A stretch of 64,000 bases of DNA from an uncultured Eubacteriales bacterium (GCA_900315305.1 OMYS01000001.1:1-64000), one strand, 5' to 3'. Shown: positions 8,739 to 18,438, counted from the stretch's first letter. Notes: generated by a model not told the origin, from the sequence alone. Program-made: numbers and translations.

Positions 8739-9721
8739 GCCCCTGCCCCCTTTCTCGCAAGTCTCAGTTTCTTACGTCCTCCGCCTTCACCGTCGCTCTT
8801 ACCGAGCCGGATGCGCGGATCTATGATACCGTAGAGGATATCAACCAGAAGCATGATTCCTATGTACATCGCCGAATAAATAAAGGACAGCGCGATGACA
8901 ACGTTATAATCATTGGACTGAATTGCATTGACGAGAAGTGATCCGACTCCGGGGATCGCAAAGATCTTTTCAACGACGAGCGACCCCGTCATCAGATCGA
9001 CGATCAGCGGGGCCAGAACCGTGATGATCGGAATCAGCGCATTCCGCAGTGCATGCCGGAAAATGAGAGCCGGTCCGGAGATGCCCTTCGATTCAGCGAG
9101 CAGCATGTAATCGGAATCCAAAACCTCAAGCATCTCACTTCGTGTGAATCTCGCGATATTCGCCATCGTGAACATCGAGAGTGAGATACTCGGAAGCACG
9201 GATGACTTCACAAGCTGAGCCCTTGAAAAGAGCATCGGGAAAATCTTCCAGTGGTAGCCGAACGTATAGGACAGGGCCAGCGCGAACACGTAGGACGGGA
9301 CGGACACACCGATGACAGAAATAATCGTCGCGATTGTATCCCAGATCGTGTCGTGCTTAAACGCTGCCAGGAGCCCCAGCAAAAGGCCGATCAGTGCCCC
9401 GAACGCGACAGCTGCGAAGCCGATGCTGACCGAGATCGGAAGTCTCGTTGCGATCAGCTGCGAGATCGGCGTGTTCTTAGAAATGTTGTAGCTGACACCG
9501 AAGTCCCCGTGGAGCAGATTTCCGACATACCTCAGAAACTGGATGATCACCGGCTGGTCGAGCCCGTACTTCGCGTACAGGGCCGCCCGCTGGTCATTGT
9601 TAAGCTTCTCATCATTGAAAGGGGAGCCCGGCATGAGCTTCATCAGTATAAACAGTATGAGAATGATGACAAGCAGCGTAAAGACCGCCGTCACGACTCG
9701 TTTCAGGATGTATTTTTTCAT
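8735..9721 (-). CDS. oppB: Oligopeptide ABC transporter permease OppB
   Basis: Partner permease of OppC, 328 residues, six predicted membrane helices; begins MKKYILKRVVTAVFTLLVII with the usual positive N-terminus. The EAA-type loop is FRHALRNALIPIIT. The Lys/Arg-rich C-terminus (GEGGGRKKLRLARKG) extends a little beyond typical family members. Second gene of the operon, 51 nt after oppA. Confidence 0.92.
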   Translation of the reverse strand: MKKYILKRVVTAVFTLLVIILILFILMKLMPGSPFNDEKLNNDQRAALYAKYGLDQPVIIQFLRYVGNLLHGDFGVSYNISKNTPISQLIATRLPISVSIGFAAVAFGALIGLLLGLLAAFKHDTIWDTIATIISVIGVSVPSYVFALALSYTFGYHWKIFPMLFSRAQLVKSSVLPSISLSMFTMANIARFTRSEMLEVLDSDYMLLAESKGISGPALIFRHALRNALIPIITVLAPLIVDLMTGSLVVEKIFAIPGVGSLLVNAIQSNDYNVVIALSFIYSAMYIGIMLLVDILYGIIDPRIRLGKSDGEGGGRKKLRLARKGAGA

Positions 9722-9772
9722 GTAGTTTCCTGCCTCCCTGTATGATCATCTGCCGGGCTTTTGCTTACCGTC

Positions 9773-11488
9773 TTATGAAGCGCCCTTGACACAGTCCTTG
9801 TAAACTCTGTTCAGCGCGACCGGATGGTACTCAATGCCCTTTACGTTCGACTTGACCATCATCGCGTTGCACTGCGTGTAGAGCGGGAAGATCACAGCCT
9901 GGTCCATAACAATCTTCTCTGCATCATACATGGCATCCCAGCGTCCCTGCGTGTCAGAGACAAGATCGCCGGTCGTGCATTTGTCGATAATCGCATCGTA
10001 ATCCTTATCACTCCAGAGACCGTAGTTGTTGGAGTTGTTCGTGACCCACATGCCGAGATATGTCATCGGGTCATCATAGTCCGGACCCCATCTGGTGAGA
10101 CCGAGCTGGAAGTTGCCGTCCTGCATATCCTGGACTCTCTGCTTCTTCGGCTCGACTGTAATATTAATTGTAAGACCCGGAAGTGCATTCTGAAGCTGCT
10201 CCTGAAGAACCTGTGCGACCTTCTGCGGCGCATCATCCGCGTCAACAAGCATATTGATCGTCATCGAGCTCTCACCGAGCTCCTCGAGACCCTTCTTCCA
10301 GTACTCCGCCGCCTTGTCCGCGTCGTAGCTGCAGACATCCTTGAATTTTGTCTGGTCCTCTGAGAAATACTTTCCGTCAGGGCCTGTTGCGAAATCAAGC
10401 GGAACCGCCGTATATGTCGCCTCAGAGCCGTCCTTCAGGACATCATTGACGATTGAATCCCTGTCGATCGCCATCGTCATCGCGAGACGGATATTCTGGT
10501 TTGCAAGCTCCGGGACCGCGCTGATATTCGGTGACAGGTACCAGAGATAGCCCGCGCCGACAGCCTTGAATTCCGGGTCGTCCTTGACGGAGTCAACCTG
10601 ATCGCCATTGACCATCGTCGTGTCAAGCTCTCCGTTCTGATAAGACATCAGGGCCTGCTGAGAATCCTGAATGACCTGGTACTGAATACCTGCCAGCTTG
10701 ATCCGGCCCGCATCATAGTAATCAGGATTCTTCTTCAGATGGAACGAGGTCGCCGCCGGCTCGTAGTCATCGAGAATGAACGCACCATCAGAGAGCGTCG
10801 TCTCCGGACTCGTCCCGAACGTGTCCTTGCAGCTCTCAAAGAACTTCTCGTTGACCGGATAAAATGTCGGGAAATACATAAGACTTAAGAAATACGGAAC
10901 AGGCACATTCAGCTCGACCTTCATTGTCTTGTCGTCGACAGCCGTCACACCGAGCTCGCTCTTATCCTTTGTCCCGGCGATGATATCTGCCGCGTTCTTC
11001 ACCTGCCCGATGTCACTGAGCATGTATGCGTACTCAGACGCAACGGACGGATCAACCGCTCTCTGCCACGCGAACACAAAGTCCTGGGCCGTGACCGGGT
11101 CGCCGTTGCTCCAGTTCGCGTCATCCCGGATCTTGAATGTGTACGTAAGACCGTCGTCTGACACGTCGTAGGATTCTGCCAGTGCCTTCACAGGCTCACC
11201 GTTCTCATCCATCTGCATCAGACCGTCTGTATAATCGGCGATCACTTCAAATGAAGTGCCGTCTGTCGCCTGCTGCGGGTCGAGAGATTCAACCGGCGTC
11301 TCCATCATGACATTGAGGTCCTCATCGGACGCGACAACAGAAGAATCCGTGCCTGACGAAGTCCCCGTGCCGGTGACGACCGAGCCGGACGACTCCGTCC
11401 CGGTTCCATTGACCGCGGAACTGCCACAGCCGAAAAGACCAAGCGTCATGGCTCCCGCCAGAACGCATGCTATCCATCTTCTTTTCAT
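9773..11488 (-). CDS. oppA: Oligopeptide-binding lipoprotein OppA
   Basis: Extracellular substrate-binding protein of the importer, 571 residues, SBP family 5. The signal peptide ends in the lipobox LFGC with Cys21 as the lipidation site, then a Ser/Thr/Gly-rich linker of about 30 residues before the folded domain. Family 5 features include the segment LAESYDVSDDGLTYTFKIRD and the RWGPDYDDPMTYL region near the peptide pocket. First gene of oppABCDF. Its ATG follows a GGAGG site. No convincing -35/-10 pair was found in the AT-rich stretch at 11580-11640 upstream. Confidence 0.93.
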   Translation of the reverse strand: MKRRWIACVLAGAMTLGLFGCGSSAVNGTGTESSGSVVTGTGTSSGTDSSVVASDEDLNVMMETPVESLDPQQATDGTSFEVIADYTDGLMQMDENGEPVKALAESYDVSDDGLTYTFKIRDDANWSNGDPVTAQDFVFAWQRAVDPSVASEYAYMLSDIGQVKNAADIIAGTKDKSELGVTAVDDKTMKVELNVPVPYFLSLMYFPTFYPVNEKFFESCKDTFGTSPETTLSDGAFILDDYEPAATSFHLKKNPDYYDAGRIKLAGIQYQVIQDSQQALMSYQNGELDTTMVNGDQVDSVKDDPEFKAVGAGYLWYLSPNISAVPELANQNIRLAMTMAIDRDSIVNDVLKDGSEATYTAVPLDFATGPDGKYFSEDQTKFKDVCSYDADKAAEYWKKGLEELGESSMTINMLVDADDAPQKVAQVLQEQLQNALPGLTINITVEPKKQRVQDMQDGNFQLGLTRWGPDYDDPMTYLGMWVTNNSNNYGLWSDKDYDAIIDKCTTGDLVSDTQGRWDAMYDAEKIVMDQAVIFPLYTQCNAMMVKSNVKGIEYHPVALNRVYKDCVKGAS

Positions 11489-11724
11489 ACAATGCCCTCC
11501 TTTTCCTCCGGACGCAGATCCTTAGCTGCCCCGGGATCTATGCCGGCATGGTATCACCGGCCGCTGCGGCAGTCAAACAAGCAGGCATATTGTATGGTTT
11601 TCAAAACAATAATTTTGTCTTTGTATATATATCTGCCATATTTCCTGTCTGTTGCCCGTCCGCTTTTTATGCTGAGTACACAAATGCACGATTGCTATAT
11701 ATACGCTATCGAACCCCGAAGTTC

Positions 11725-11748
11725 GTTACAGTTCACACGCCACCAGAC
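11725..11748 (-). repeat. Repeat B, copy 1 (points toward oppA)
   Basis: The minus strand reads GTCTGGTGGCGTGTGAACTG then TAAC, followed by CGAACTTCG. It shares the GGCGTGTGAAC core with the other B copies and forms an inverted pair with copy 2. Confidence 0.6.
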
Positions 11749-11889
11749 CTCGGTGAGCGGTCAGCGATATCAGGAGCGGTGAGGGCGTTATACATTGTTC
11801 TCAGATCTCCTCTGCATTGAAGACACGGAGGAGTCCGAAGATCACCCTGAGCCGTGCCCGATACCGCCCTGATATTCGCGACCGCCTGC

Positions 11890-11916
11890 GACTTTGGATG
11901 GCGTGTGAACAGTAAC
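11890..11916 (+). repeat. Repeat B, copy 2 (points toward the ABC-F gene)
   Basis: The plus strand reads GACTTTGGATGGCGTGTGAA then CAGTAAC. It is preceded by GCGACCGCCTGC and followed by CGAAGTTCGG, the same downstream palindrome as in copy 1. Confidence 0.65.
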
Positions 11917-12033
11917 CGAAGTTCGGCCGCATAGCTCCGCTCCGGGCGCAGTCCGGTTGCCTTGCCGCGAAAGCGCGTATATACTTGTAGAAGCCGCGCA
12001 TCACATGCGGCAATCCGAAAAGGGGGACATAGA

Positions 12034-13881
12034 TTGAATCTTCTCAATTTTGAACATATAGCAAAAACCTTTGTCTCAAGGCCAGTCTTAAAGGACGTGA
12101 CCTTCGGGATCGACGACACAGACAAAATCGGAGTCGTCGGCATCAACGGGACCGGAAAATCCACGCTGCTCGCGATCGCTGCCGGGGCACTCGCGCCGGA
12201 CAGCGGCCAGGTCGTAAAGGGCAGAGATGTCCGCATTTCCTACCTCCCGCAGAGCCCCGTCTTCGACGGCTCCATATCAGTTCTCGACAATGTCGAGAAG
12301 GAAATTCACGGAAAGGCGGACCACTGGGACACGACCGGTGAGGCCCGGGCGCGGCTCATCGACTTCGGCATTCCGGACCCGGACGCGTCGCCCGACACGC
12401 TCTCCGGCGGACAGAAGAAGCGGGCCGCGCTCGTCGCAGCCCTCCTCACGCCGTGCGACCTTCTCATTCTCGATGAGCCGACGAACCACCTGGACAGCCG
12501 CATGATCGAGTGGCTGGAAAATTACCTCACAGGGATGCGCGCCGCCCTCCTCATGGTCACGCACGACCGGTATTTTCTCGACCGGGTGACGGACCAGACC
12601 GTCGAGCTCGACAGAGGCTGCGCATACCGCTACAAGGGCGGATTTTCCGTCTATCTGGACATGAAGGCCCAGCGCCTCGATTACGCGAAGGCCGCCGAGC
12701 GAAAGATGGCCGCGCTCTACCGCCAGGACCTCAAATGGATGATGCGCGGCGCGCAGGCCCGCCGGACGAAGCAGAAGGCGCATATCCAGCGGTTTGAGGA
12801 CCTGAAGAACAGAAACAAAATCGTCGAGGAGCGCCAGATGGAGCTGAACTCTCTCCAGTCCCGCCTCGGAAACAAGACGATCGAGCTTGAGCATATCAGC
12901 AAGTCCTACGGCGGAAGGCTCCTCTTCCGTGATTTCACCTACCGGTTCTTAAAGACCGACCGCATCGGCATCATCGGCCCGAACGGCTGCGGAAAATCGA
13001 CGCTCCTTAAATGCATCATCGGTCTCGTAAAGCCCGACACCGGCACCGTCGAGATCGGACAGACCGTAAAAATCGGGTACTTCGGTCAGGAAAATGAGGC
13101 CCTCGACGAGGGCACGCGCGTCATCGACTTCATCCGCGACACGGCGGAGTACATCCGCACGGAGGACGGGCTGACGTCGGCCTCCGTCATGTGCGAGCGC
13201 TTTCTCTTCGACCCGGAAATGCAGTACTCTCTCATCGGGAAGCTCTCCGGCGGGGAGAAGCGCCGGCTCAGCCTTCTCAAGGTCCTGATGAGCGCCCCGA
13301 ATGTCCTGATCCTCGATGAGCCGACGAACGATCTCGATATCCAGGCTCTCCAGGTGCTCGAGGACTATCTCGACCACTTCGCCGGCATCGTCATCGTCGT
13401 CTCCCACGACCGGTACTTCCTCGACCGCGTCGTGACGAGAATCTTCGCCTTCCAGCAGGACGGGACCCTCTGGCAGAGCGAGGGCGGGTACGCGGAGTAC
13501 CGCGAGCACTGCCTGCAAAACGGAAAGGACCTGCTCTTCGGCTCCTCCCTCCCGGGCGAAAAAAATGCGGTCTCCGAAAAGAGCGCCGCAGCAAATGCCC
13601 CTGCCCCGGAGGCATCCGCTTCCGCAGGCGGCCGCGGGCAGCACCGCCGGAAGCTCTCCTACAAGGAGCAGCGGGAATATGACACCATCGAGGATGAGAT
13701 CAATCAGCTGACAGCGCGCTCCGAGGAGCTGGCAAATGAGATGCTCTCGTGCGCCACCGATTACGGAAAGCTGACTGAGCTCACAAAAGAAAAAGAAGAG
13801 ACGGACGCAAGGCTTGATGAGCGCATGGAGCGGTATCTCGAGCTCGAGGACCTGGTCGAGAAGCTGGCAGCCGAAAGCTGA
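12034..13881 (+). CDS. ABC-F family ATPase (Uup/ribosome-associated type)
   Basis: A soluble twin-ATPase of 615 residues, without membrane helices. Two cassettes carry Walker A GINGTGKST and GPNGCGKST, signatures LSGGQKKR and LSGGEKRR, and Walker B LLILDEPTNHLD and VLILDEPTNDLD. The linker between them is Lys/Arg-rich, as in ABC-F proteins that enter the ribosomal E site; a C-terminal Uup-like coiled coil covers about residues 540-615. The TTG start at 12034 has AGGGGG 7 nt upstream and gives the expected N-terminus NLLNFEHIAKTF. Whether it gives antibiotic protection or acts in general translation cannot be told from sequence. Confidence 0.88.
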   Translation: MNLLNFEHIAKTFVSRPVLKDVTFGIDDTDKIGVVGINGTGKSTLLAIAAGALAPDSGQVVKGRDVRISYLPQSPVFDGSISVLDNVEKEIHGKADHWDTTGEARARLIDFGIPDPDASPDTLSGGQKKRAALVAALLTPCDLLILDEPTNHLDSRMIEWLENYLTGMRAALLMVTHDRYFLDRVTDQTVELDRGCAYRYKGGFSVYLDMKAQRLDYAKAAERKMAALYRQDLKWMMRGAQARRTKQKAHIQRFEDLKNRNKIVEERQMELNSLQSRLGNKTIELEHISKSYGGRLLFRDFTYRFLKTDRIGIIGPNGCGKSTLLKCIIGLVKPDTGTVEIGQTVKIGYFGQENEALDEGTRVIDFIRDTAEYIRTEDGLTSASVMCERFLFDPEMQYSLIGKLSGGEKRRLSLLKVLMSAPNVLILDEPTNDLDIQALQVLEDYLDHFAGIVIVVSHDRYFLDRVVTRIFAFQQDGTLWQSEGGYAEYREHCLQNGKDLLFGSSLPGEKNAVSEKSAAANAPAPEASASAGGRGQHRRKLSYKEQREYDTIEDEINQLTARSEELANEMLSCATDYGKLTELTKEKEETDARLDERMERYLELEDLVEKLAAES

Positions 13882-13906
13882 GACAAGGGCCGCAGCAAAG
13901 TAACAT

Positions 13907-13944
13907 AAAGAGGAGGTCTCCGCACATGCGGGAACCTCCTCTTT
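13907..13944 (+). terminator. Strong hairpin after the ABC-F gene, probable terminator
   Basis: AAAGAGGAGGT (13907-13917) pairs perfectly with ACCTCCTCTTT (13934-13944), and CCGC/GCGG extends the stem inside. No real T-run follows on either strand, so termination is inferred from stem strength and position between convergent genes. Confidence 0.55.
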
Positions 13945-13970
13945 GCTACGCATCTATATAGGCGTCAAGA

Positions 13971-14009
13971 GTGATTGCGCGCTGGCTCAGACCTTTGACA
14001 CTGTAATCA
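13971..14009. repeat. Repeat C, copy 1 (GTGATTGC ... TGTAATCA)
   Basis: Imperfect inverted ends similar to the clearer copy at 33099-33143. The right end contains the TGA stop (14007-14009) of the flavodiiron gene. Two copies make a weak case for a family. Confidence 0.35.
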
Positions 14010-15797
14010 TTTGATCGGCTCGAAATCGACCGCACCGTGCTTGCAGAGCGGGCAAACGAAATCCTCCGGGAGCGTCTCGCCCTCGTAGACGTAGCCGCAC
14101 ACCTTGCAGACCCAGCCCTTCTTGCCCTTTGTCTCCGGCTTCGGCTTCACGTTCTTCTGGTAGTACGTGTATGTCATGGTGTCCTTGTCGGACATGACGC
14201 GCGCCTCTGTGACGGAGCAGATGAACATGCCATGTGTCCCGAGGTCCAGATACTGCTCAACCTTGAGGGACATGAACGCGTTGATGTAATGTGTAAGGAA
14301 CGGAAGCCCGTTGTCCGAGTGCAGGCACTCGAAGTCAGCGAACTTGTCGACATTCTTTCCGCTCTGGAACCCAAAGTGCTGGAAAATGGAGAACGGAGCG
14401 TCGACGGACAGGCAGTTGACGTTCAGGATGCCGGTCTTCTTGATCACATCGTGCGAGTAATTCTGCTTGTTGATGCCGACCGCGATGCGGTTCGGGCTGC
14501 TCGTGAGCTGCGTGACCGTATTCACGATGAGGCCGTTGTCCTTTCTGCCATCGTTGCAGGTGACGACATAGAGGCCGTAGCCGATCTTGAAAAGGGCCTT
14601 GAGGTCATTCTTGTCTGCCTTCTCGTTGGAGCGGGCAATATAATCCTGGCAGAGCTCATTCGCGAGGGCCTCGAGCTTCTCGGAGGAATCCTCCTTGAGC
14701 GCAGAGCGGATCGTCACCTCATTTTCCGCAAAATCAATGTCGCGGCTCTTCGCGAACATTTCCTTAATGATCTTGATGACCTGCGGCGCCCATGTGCCGT
14801 TCTCAATGATGCCGACCGTTCTCTTCTGGAAGCCTCTCTCCGTCAGGCGGTCGATGAAGTCGCGCATAAACGGATAAATATCGGCGTTGTAGGTCGTCGT
14901 CGCAAGAACAAGCTTGCTGTACCGGAACGCGTCCGCAACCGCCTGTGACATGTCATCGCGCGCAAGGTCATAAACCGCGACGTTCGGGCAGCCCTTGTCG
15001 TGCAGACTCTTTACGAATTTCTCAACCGCAGCTTTCGTGTGCCCGTATACAGATGTATAGGCGACACAGATGCCGTCTGTCTCCGGCGTGTAGGAGGACC
15101 AGGTATCGTAAAGATCAATGTAATGACCCAGGTTCTCGACGAGGACGGGGCCGTGAAGGGAACAGATCGTCTGAATGTCCAAAGTTTTTGCGATCTTCAA
15201 AAGCCGCTGAACCTGCGCGCCGTATTTTCCGACGATGCCGATGTAATAGCGTCTCGCCTCGTCATCCCACGGCTCCTGGACATCGTTCGCACCGAATTTT
15301 CCAAATGCGTCCGCCGAGAACAGGACCTTGTCCGTGCTGTCGTAGGTGACCATGACCTCCGGCCAGTGGACCATCGGCGCGAAGACAAATGTAAGGACGT
15401 GCTTTCCGAGGGAAAGTGTCTCGTTGTTCTTGACTTCCTTTCTCTTAAGGGCCGGATCCAGATCGAAGAACTGGTCCATCATCGCGAAGGTCTTTGCATT
15501 TCCGACAATCGTCGCGTCCGGATATTTCTCCGTGAAGACCTTGATGTTCGCGGAATGGTCTGGCTCCATGTGCTGGACAATCAGGTAGTCCGGCTTCCTT
15601 GTGCCGAGGACCTTCTCGAGATTGGCGAGCCATTCCGTTGTGAAATGCTGATCAACTGTATCAAAAACCGCGATTTTCTCATCGAGGACCACATACGAGT
15701 TATAGGCCATGCCGTTTGGAACTCTGTACTGCCCCTCAAACAGATCGATCTGATGATCGTTGACGCCGACATACTTGATGTCATCTGTAATTCTCAT
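14007..15797 (-). CDS. Multidomain flavodiiron protein (diiron core, flavodoxin, flavin reductase, rubredoxin)
   Basis: Cytoplasmic O2 and/or NO reductase of anaerobes, 596 residues. Domains in order: metallo-beta-lactamase-like diiron domain (1-240) with all ligands (H76, E78, D80, H81, H144, D163, H215); flavodoxin (about 245-385, FMN loop TSVYGHT); flavin-reductase-like domain (about 405-550); C-terminal rubredoxin with CKVC (564-567) and CPLC (582-585) only 14 residues apart, a short-spaced rubredoxin. The chain may thus take electrons from NAD(P)H directly without a separate rubredoxin. Start at 15797 has AAGGAGG 8 nt upstream; an open frame continues 114 codons further but is not protein-like. 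Promoter at 15838-15866. Confidence 0.9.
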   Translation of the reverse strand: MRITDDIKYVGVNDHQIDLFEGQYRVPNGMAYNSYVVLDEKIAVFDTVDQHFTTEWLANLEKVLGTRKPDYLIVQHMEPDHSANIKVFTEKYPDATIVGNAKTFAMMDQFFDLDPALKRKEVKNNETLSLGKHVLTFVFAPMVHWPEVMVTYDSTDKVLFSADAFGKFGANDVQEPWDDEARRYYIGIVGKYGAQVQRLLKIAKTLDIQTICSLHGPVLVENLGHYIDLYDTWSSYTPETDGICVAYTSVYGHTKAAVEKFVKSLHDKGCPNVAVYDLARDDMSQAVADAFRYSKLVLATTTYNADIYPFMRDFIDRLTERGFQKRTVGIIENGTWAPQVIKIIKEMFAKSRDIDFAENEVTIRSALKEDSSEKLEALANELCQDYIARSNEKADKNDLKALFKIGYGLYVVTCNDGRKDNGLIVNTVTQLTSSPNRIAVGINKQNYSHDVIKKTGILNVNCLSVDAPFSIFQHFGFQSGKNVDKFADFECLHSDNGLPFLTHYINAFMSLKVEQYLDLGTHGMFICSVTEARVMSDKDTMTYTYYQKNVKPKPETKGKKGWVCKVCGYVYEGETLPEDFVCPLCKHGAVDFEPIK

Positions 15798-15837
15798 TCG
15801 TTTAGCCTCCTTAAGCAAGTGCCGTTTCACTGCGCTC

Positions 15838-15866
15838 AGTATATCATAGCGGGCATACTTTCGCAA
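15838..15866 (-). promoter_or_regulatory. Promoter of the flavodiiron gene
   Basis: Minus strand: TTGCGA (15861-15866), 17-nt spacer, TATACT (15838-15843) with an extended TG one base upstream of the -10. Confidence 0.75.
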
Positions 15867-15917
15867 AGATGGATCCTGTGCTATTATATATAGACAAACG
15901 CTTAAAGGAGCATACTT

Positions 15918-17006
15918 ATGGTCATCGGTTTTATCGGTCTCGGACTGATCGGAGGGTCCATCGCAAAGACGGCCCGCCGGACACATCCGGACATCACTAT
16001 TATCGCCTACAACCGCACAAAATCCGTGCTTGACGCAGCGCTCGCGGACGGCACCATTGACCTGGCTGTCCCGGAAATCGGCGAGCCGTTCCGGAGATGT
16101 GATTACATTTTCGTGTGCGTTCCCGTCGTCACAATGCACGGAATTCTGGAGAAGCTGAAGCCCTGGATCAGCGAGACGACGATCCTGACGGACGTCGGAT
16201 CAACGAAGTGCGACATTCACGAGGTCGTCCGGAGCATGGGCCTCGAAAAGCAGTTCATCGGGGGCCACCCGATGGCCGGCTCCGAAAAGACCGGCTACGC
16301 CAATGCGACAGACCGCATGATCGAGAACGCGTACTATATTCTGACGCCGGGGGCGGACATGCCGATCCGCCAGGTAAGTGCCTTCTCCGCATTCATCAGC
16401 TCTCTCGGCGCTCTTCCGCTCGTGCTCTCCGCTGAGGACCACGACTTTATCACCGCAGCGATCAGCCACGTGCCGCATGTCATCTCCGCCTCTCTCGTCA
16501 ATATGGTTCACGACCTCGACGGGCCGGAGGAGTATATGAAGCAGATCGCGGCCGGTGGCTTCAAGGACATCACGCGTATCTCCTCGTCCTCACCGCAGAT
16601 GTGGCAGGAGATCTGCCTTGCAAATGGTGAAAATATCTGTGTCGTGCTCGACCGCTTCATCCGCAAGCTGACGGATTTCCGGTTTGCGATCAAGAACGGT
16701 GACGGCGACAAGCTCCTCGAATATTTCACGGCGTGCAAGGAGTACCGGGACAGCTTCAGCGACGAGTCCGCCGGCCCGATCAAGAAGAGCTTCCGGATCT
16801 ATCTCGATGTCGCCGACGAGGCGGGCGCGATCGCCGAGGTCGCGACACTTCTCGCGGAAAAGAACATTTCCATCCGGAATATCGGGATTGTTCACAACCG
16901 CGATTTCGAGCAGGGCGCGCTGGATGTTGAATTCTACAATGAAAATGCGCAGAAGGCTGCCGTCGGCGTCCTCACGGAAAAGAAATACCACATCTACGAG
17001 ACTTGA
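15918..17006 (+). CDS. tyrA: Prephenate dehydrogenase with ACT domain
   Basis: Oxidative decarboxylation of prephenate to 4-hydroxyphenylpyruvate, the tyrosine branch. 362 residues: Rossmann NAD(P)-binding domain starting GFIGLGLIGGSIA (GxGxxG), catalytic region with GGHPMAGSEKTG, an all-helical domain, and a C-terminal ACT domain (about 290-362, IYLDVADEAGAIAEVATLL), which usually senses tyrosine. ATG after AAAGGAG. It leads a two-gene operon with aroA 20 nt downstream. A weak TATTAT box lies at 15882-15887. Confidence 0.93.
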   Translation: MVIGFIGLGLIGGSIAKTARRTHPDITIIAYNRTKSVLDAALADGTIDLAVPEIGEPFRRCDYIFVCVPVVTMHGILEKLKPWISETTILTDVGSTKCDIHEVVRSMGLEKQFIGGHPMAGSEKTGYANATDRMIENAYYILTPGADMPIRQVSAFSAFISSLGALPLVLSAEDHDFITAAISHVPHVISASLVNMVHDLDGPEEYMKQIAAGGFKDITRISSSSPQMWQEICLANGENICVVLDRFIRKLTDFRFAIKNGDGDKLLEYFTACKEYRDSFSDESAGPIKKSFRIYLDVADEAGAIAEVATLLAEKNISIRNIGIVHNRDFEQGALDVEFYNENAQKAAVGVLTEKKYHIYET

Positions 17007-17026
17007 TCAGAAAGGGATTTTCTGCT

Positions 17027-18355
17027 ATGCATATCAGCAATGTATCCGCTCTCCACGGAACGATCACGGTTCCGGGAGATAAATCCATCTCTCACAGGAG
17101 CGTCATGCTCGGCGCGATCTCCGAGGGCAGCACCTATGTCCGCGGATTTCTAAAGAGCGCCGACTGTCTGGCGACCATCGACTGCTTCCGCCGTCTCGGA
17201 GTGGACATCCGCGAAATCGAAAACGGCTCTCATTTTCAGGATGCGGATCCCGGAGAGCCCGTCCTTGTCATTCACGGAGCCGGCCTTCACGGTCTGAAGG
17301 ACGCAGGCTCCGCTCCGCTTGACGCGAAGAACAGCGGCACGACGGTCCGGCTTATGTCCGGCATTCTCGCCGGCCAGCCGTTCATAAGCCACCTGACGGG
17401 CGACAGCTCTCTTCAGAAGCGCCCGATGGCGCGCATCATCCGTCCCCTTGGGGAAATGGGAATTTCCGTCGTCTCCGACAGGGGCAATAACTGTGTCCCT
17501 CTGACGATCAATGGCGGAAAGCCGAAGGGCATCCACTATGAAAGCCCCATCGCGTCCGCACAGGTCAAGTCCTGCGTGCTTCTCGCGGGCCTCTACGCGG
17601 ATGATCCGACCTTCTTCACGGAGCCGTTTCTCTCCCGGAACCACACGGAGCTGATGCTGCAGAGCTTCGGCGGAAATCTGAAGGCCAGAAAGAGGTCAGG
17701 CTCCGACGCTGTGACGACAATCCTCTATCCGAATACAATCCTCCGCGGACAGGACGTCCGCGTCCCGGGCGATATTTCCTCTGCCGCCTATTTTCTTGCC
17801 GCGGCGCTTCTTGTGCCGGGCTCCGAGGTGACGCTCAGAAATGTCGGCATCAATACGACGCGCGACGGAATTCTCCGCGTCATCCGCGCGATGGGCGGAG
17901 ACATGGAGCTCGGAAATGTCCGAATGGAGGGCCGCGAGCCGGTCGCGGACATCACGGTCCGCTTCTCGCAGCTTCACGGCACCGAGATCGGCGGCGCGCT
18001 GATTCCGACACTGATCGATGAGATTCCGGTCATCGCGGTCATGGCTGCCGCGGCGGACGGCGTCACGACAATCCGCGACGCGGCGGAGCTCAAGGTCAAG
18101 GAATCGGACAGACTCCACGAGATCGTCACCGACCTCCGTCTCATGGGCATAACAGTCGAGGAGACGGACGACGGCATGATTATCACGGGAGGCAGGCTCC
18201 GCTCGGCGAAGATCGATCCGAAGGGCGACCACCGGCTCGCGATGGCCTTCGCGGTGGCAGGTCTCATCGCCCGCGACGGCGTCGACATCGAGAACAGTGA
18301 GTGCGTGAGCGTCTCCTATCCGGAGTTCTTCCATGACCTGTACAGCCTGAGCTGA
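17027..18355 (+). CDS. aroA: 3-phosphoshikimate 1-carboxyvinyltransferase (EPSP synthase)
   Basis: Sixth step of the shikimate pathway, joining PEP to shikimate 3-phosphate. 442 residues, two inside-out alpha/beta domains. Signatures seen: PGDKSISHR near the start, LDAKNSGTTVRLMSG and KVKESDRLHEI (catalytic Glu). The ATG at 17027 was preferred over TTG at 17003, which overlaps the tyrA stop; AAAGGG lies 10 nt before the ATG and the protein then begins MHISNVSALHG as in relatives. Glyphosate sensitivity was not assessed. Confidence 0.93.
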   Translation: MHISNVSALHGTITVPGDKSISHRSVMLGAISEGSTYVRGFLKSADCLATIDCFRRLGVDIREIENGSHFQDADPGEPVLVIHGAGLHGLKDAGSAPLDAKNSGTTVRLMSGILAGQPFISHLTGDSSLQKRPMARIIRPLGEMGISVVSDRGNNCVPLTINGGKPKGIHYESPIASAQVKSCVLLAGLYADDPTFFTEPFLSRNHTELMLQSFGGNLKARKRSGSDAVTTILYPNTILRGQDVRVPGDISSAAYFLAAALLVPGSEVTLRNVGINTTRDGILRVIRAMGGDMELGNVRMEGREPVADITVRFSQLHGTEIGGALIPTLIDEIPVIAVMAAAADGVTTIRDAAELKVKESDRLHEIVTDLRLMGITVEETDDGMIITGGRLRSAKIDPKGDHRLAMAFAVAGLIARDGVDIENSECVSVSYPEFFHDLYSLS

Positions 18356-18438
18356 CGGTTCGTGATTTCATGCAGGCAGGGCTCTAAAGGCAAGCCTGCC
18401 TCTGCTGTTCACAACTTCACGCAGATCCCGAAATACGC

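Larger units (their letters stand above)
11489..12033. other. Intergenic region between divergent oppA and the ABC-F gene
   Basis: About 545 bp with no believable gene. It holds an AT-rich stretch (11580-11640, probable opp promoter area), two copies of repeat B facing away from each other (11725-11748 and 11890-11916), a CTCCTC/GAGGAG inverted repeat (11808-11833) and the leader of the ABC-F gene with its GGGGG ribosome site. Confidence 0.6.

Noticed and set aside
11733-12236. Minus-strand open frame across the oppA/ABC-F intergenic region
   Set aside because: It runs through both repeat B copies and into the ABC-F gene in antisense; composition is not protein-like.
12034-13881. Calling the ABC-F protein an antibiotic-resistance determinant
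   Set aside because: The Uup-like coiled-coil tail and lack of a resistance leader peptide point to a housekeeping ABC-F; resistance cannot be claimed from sequence.
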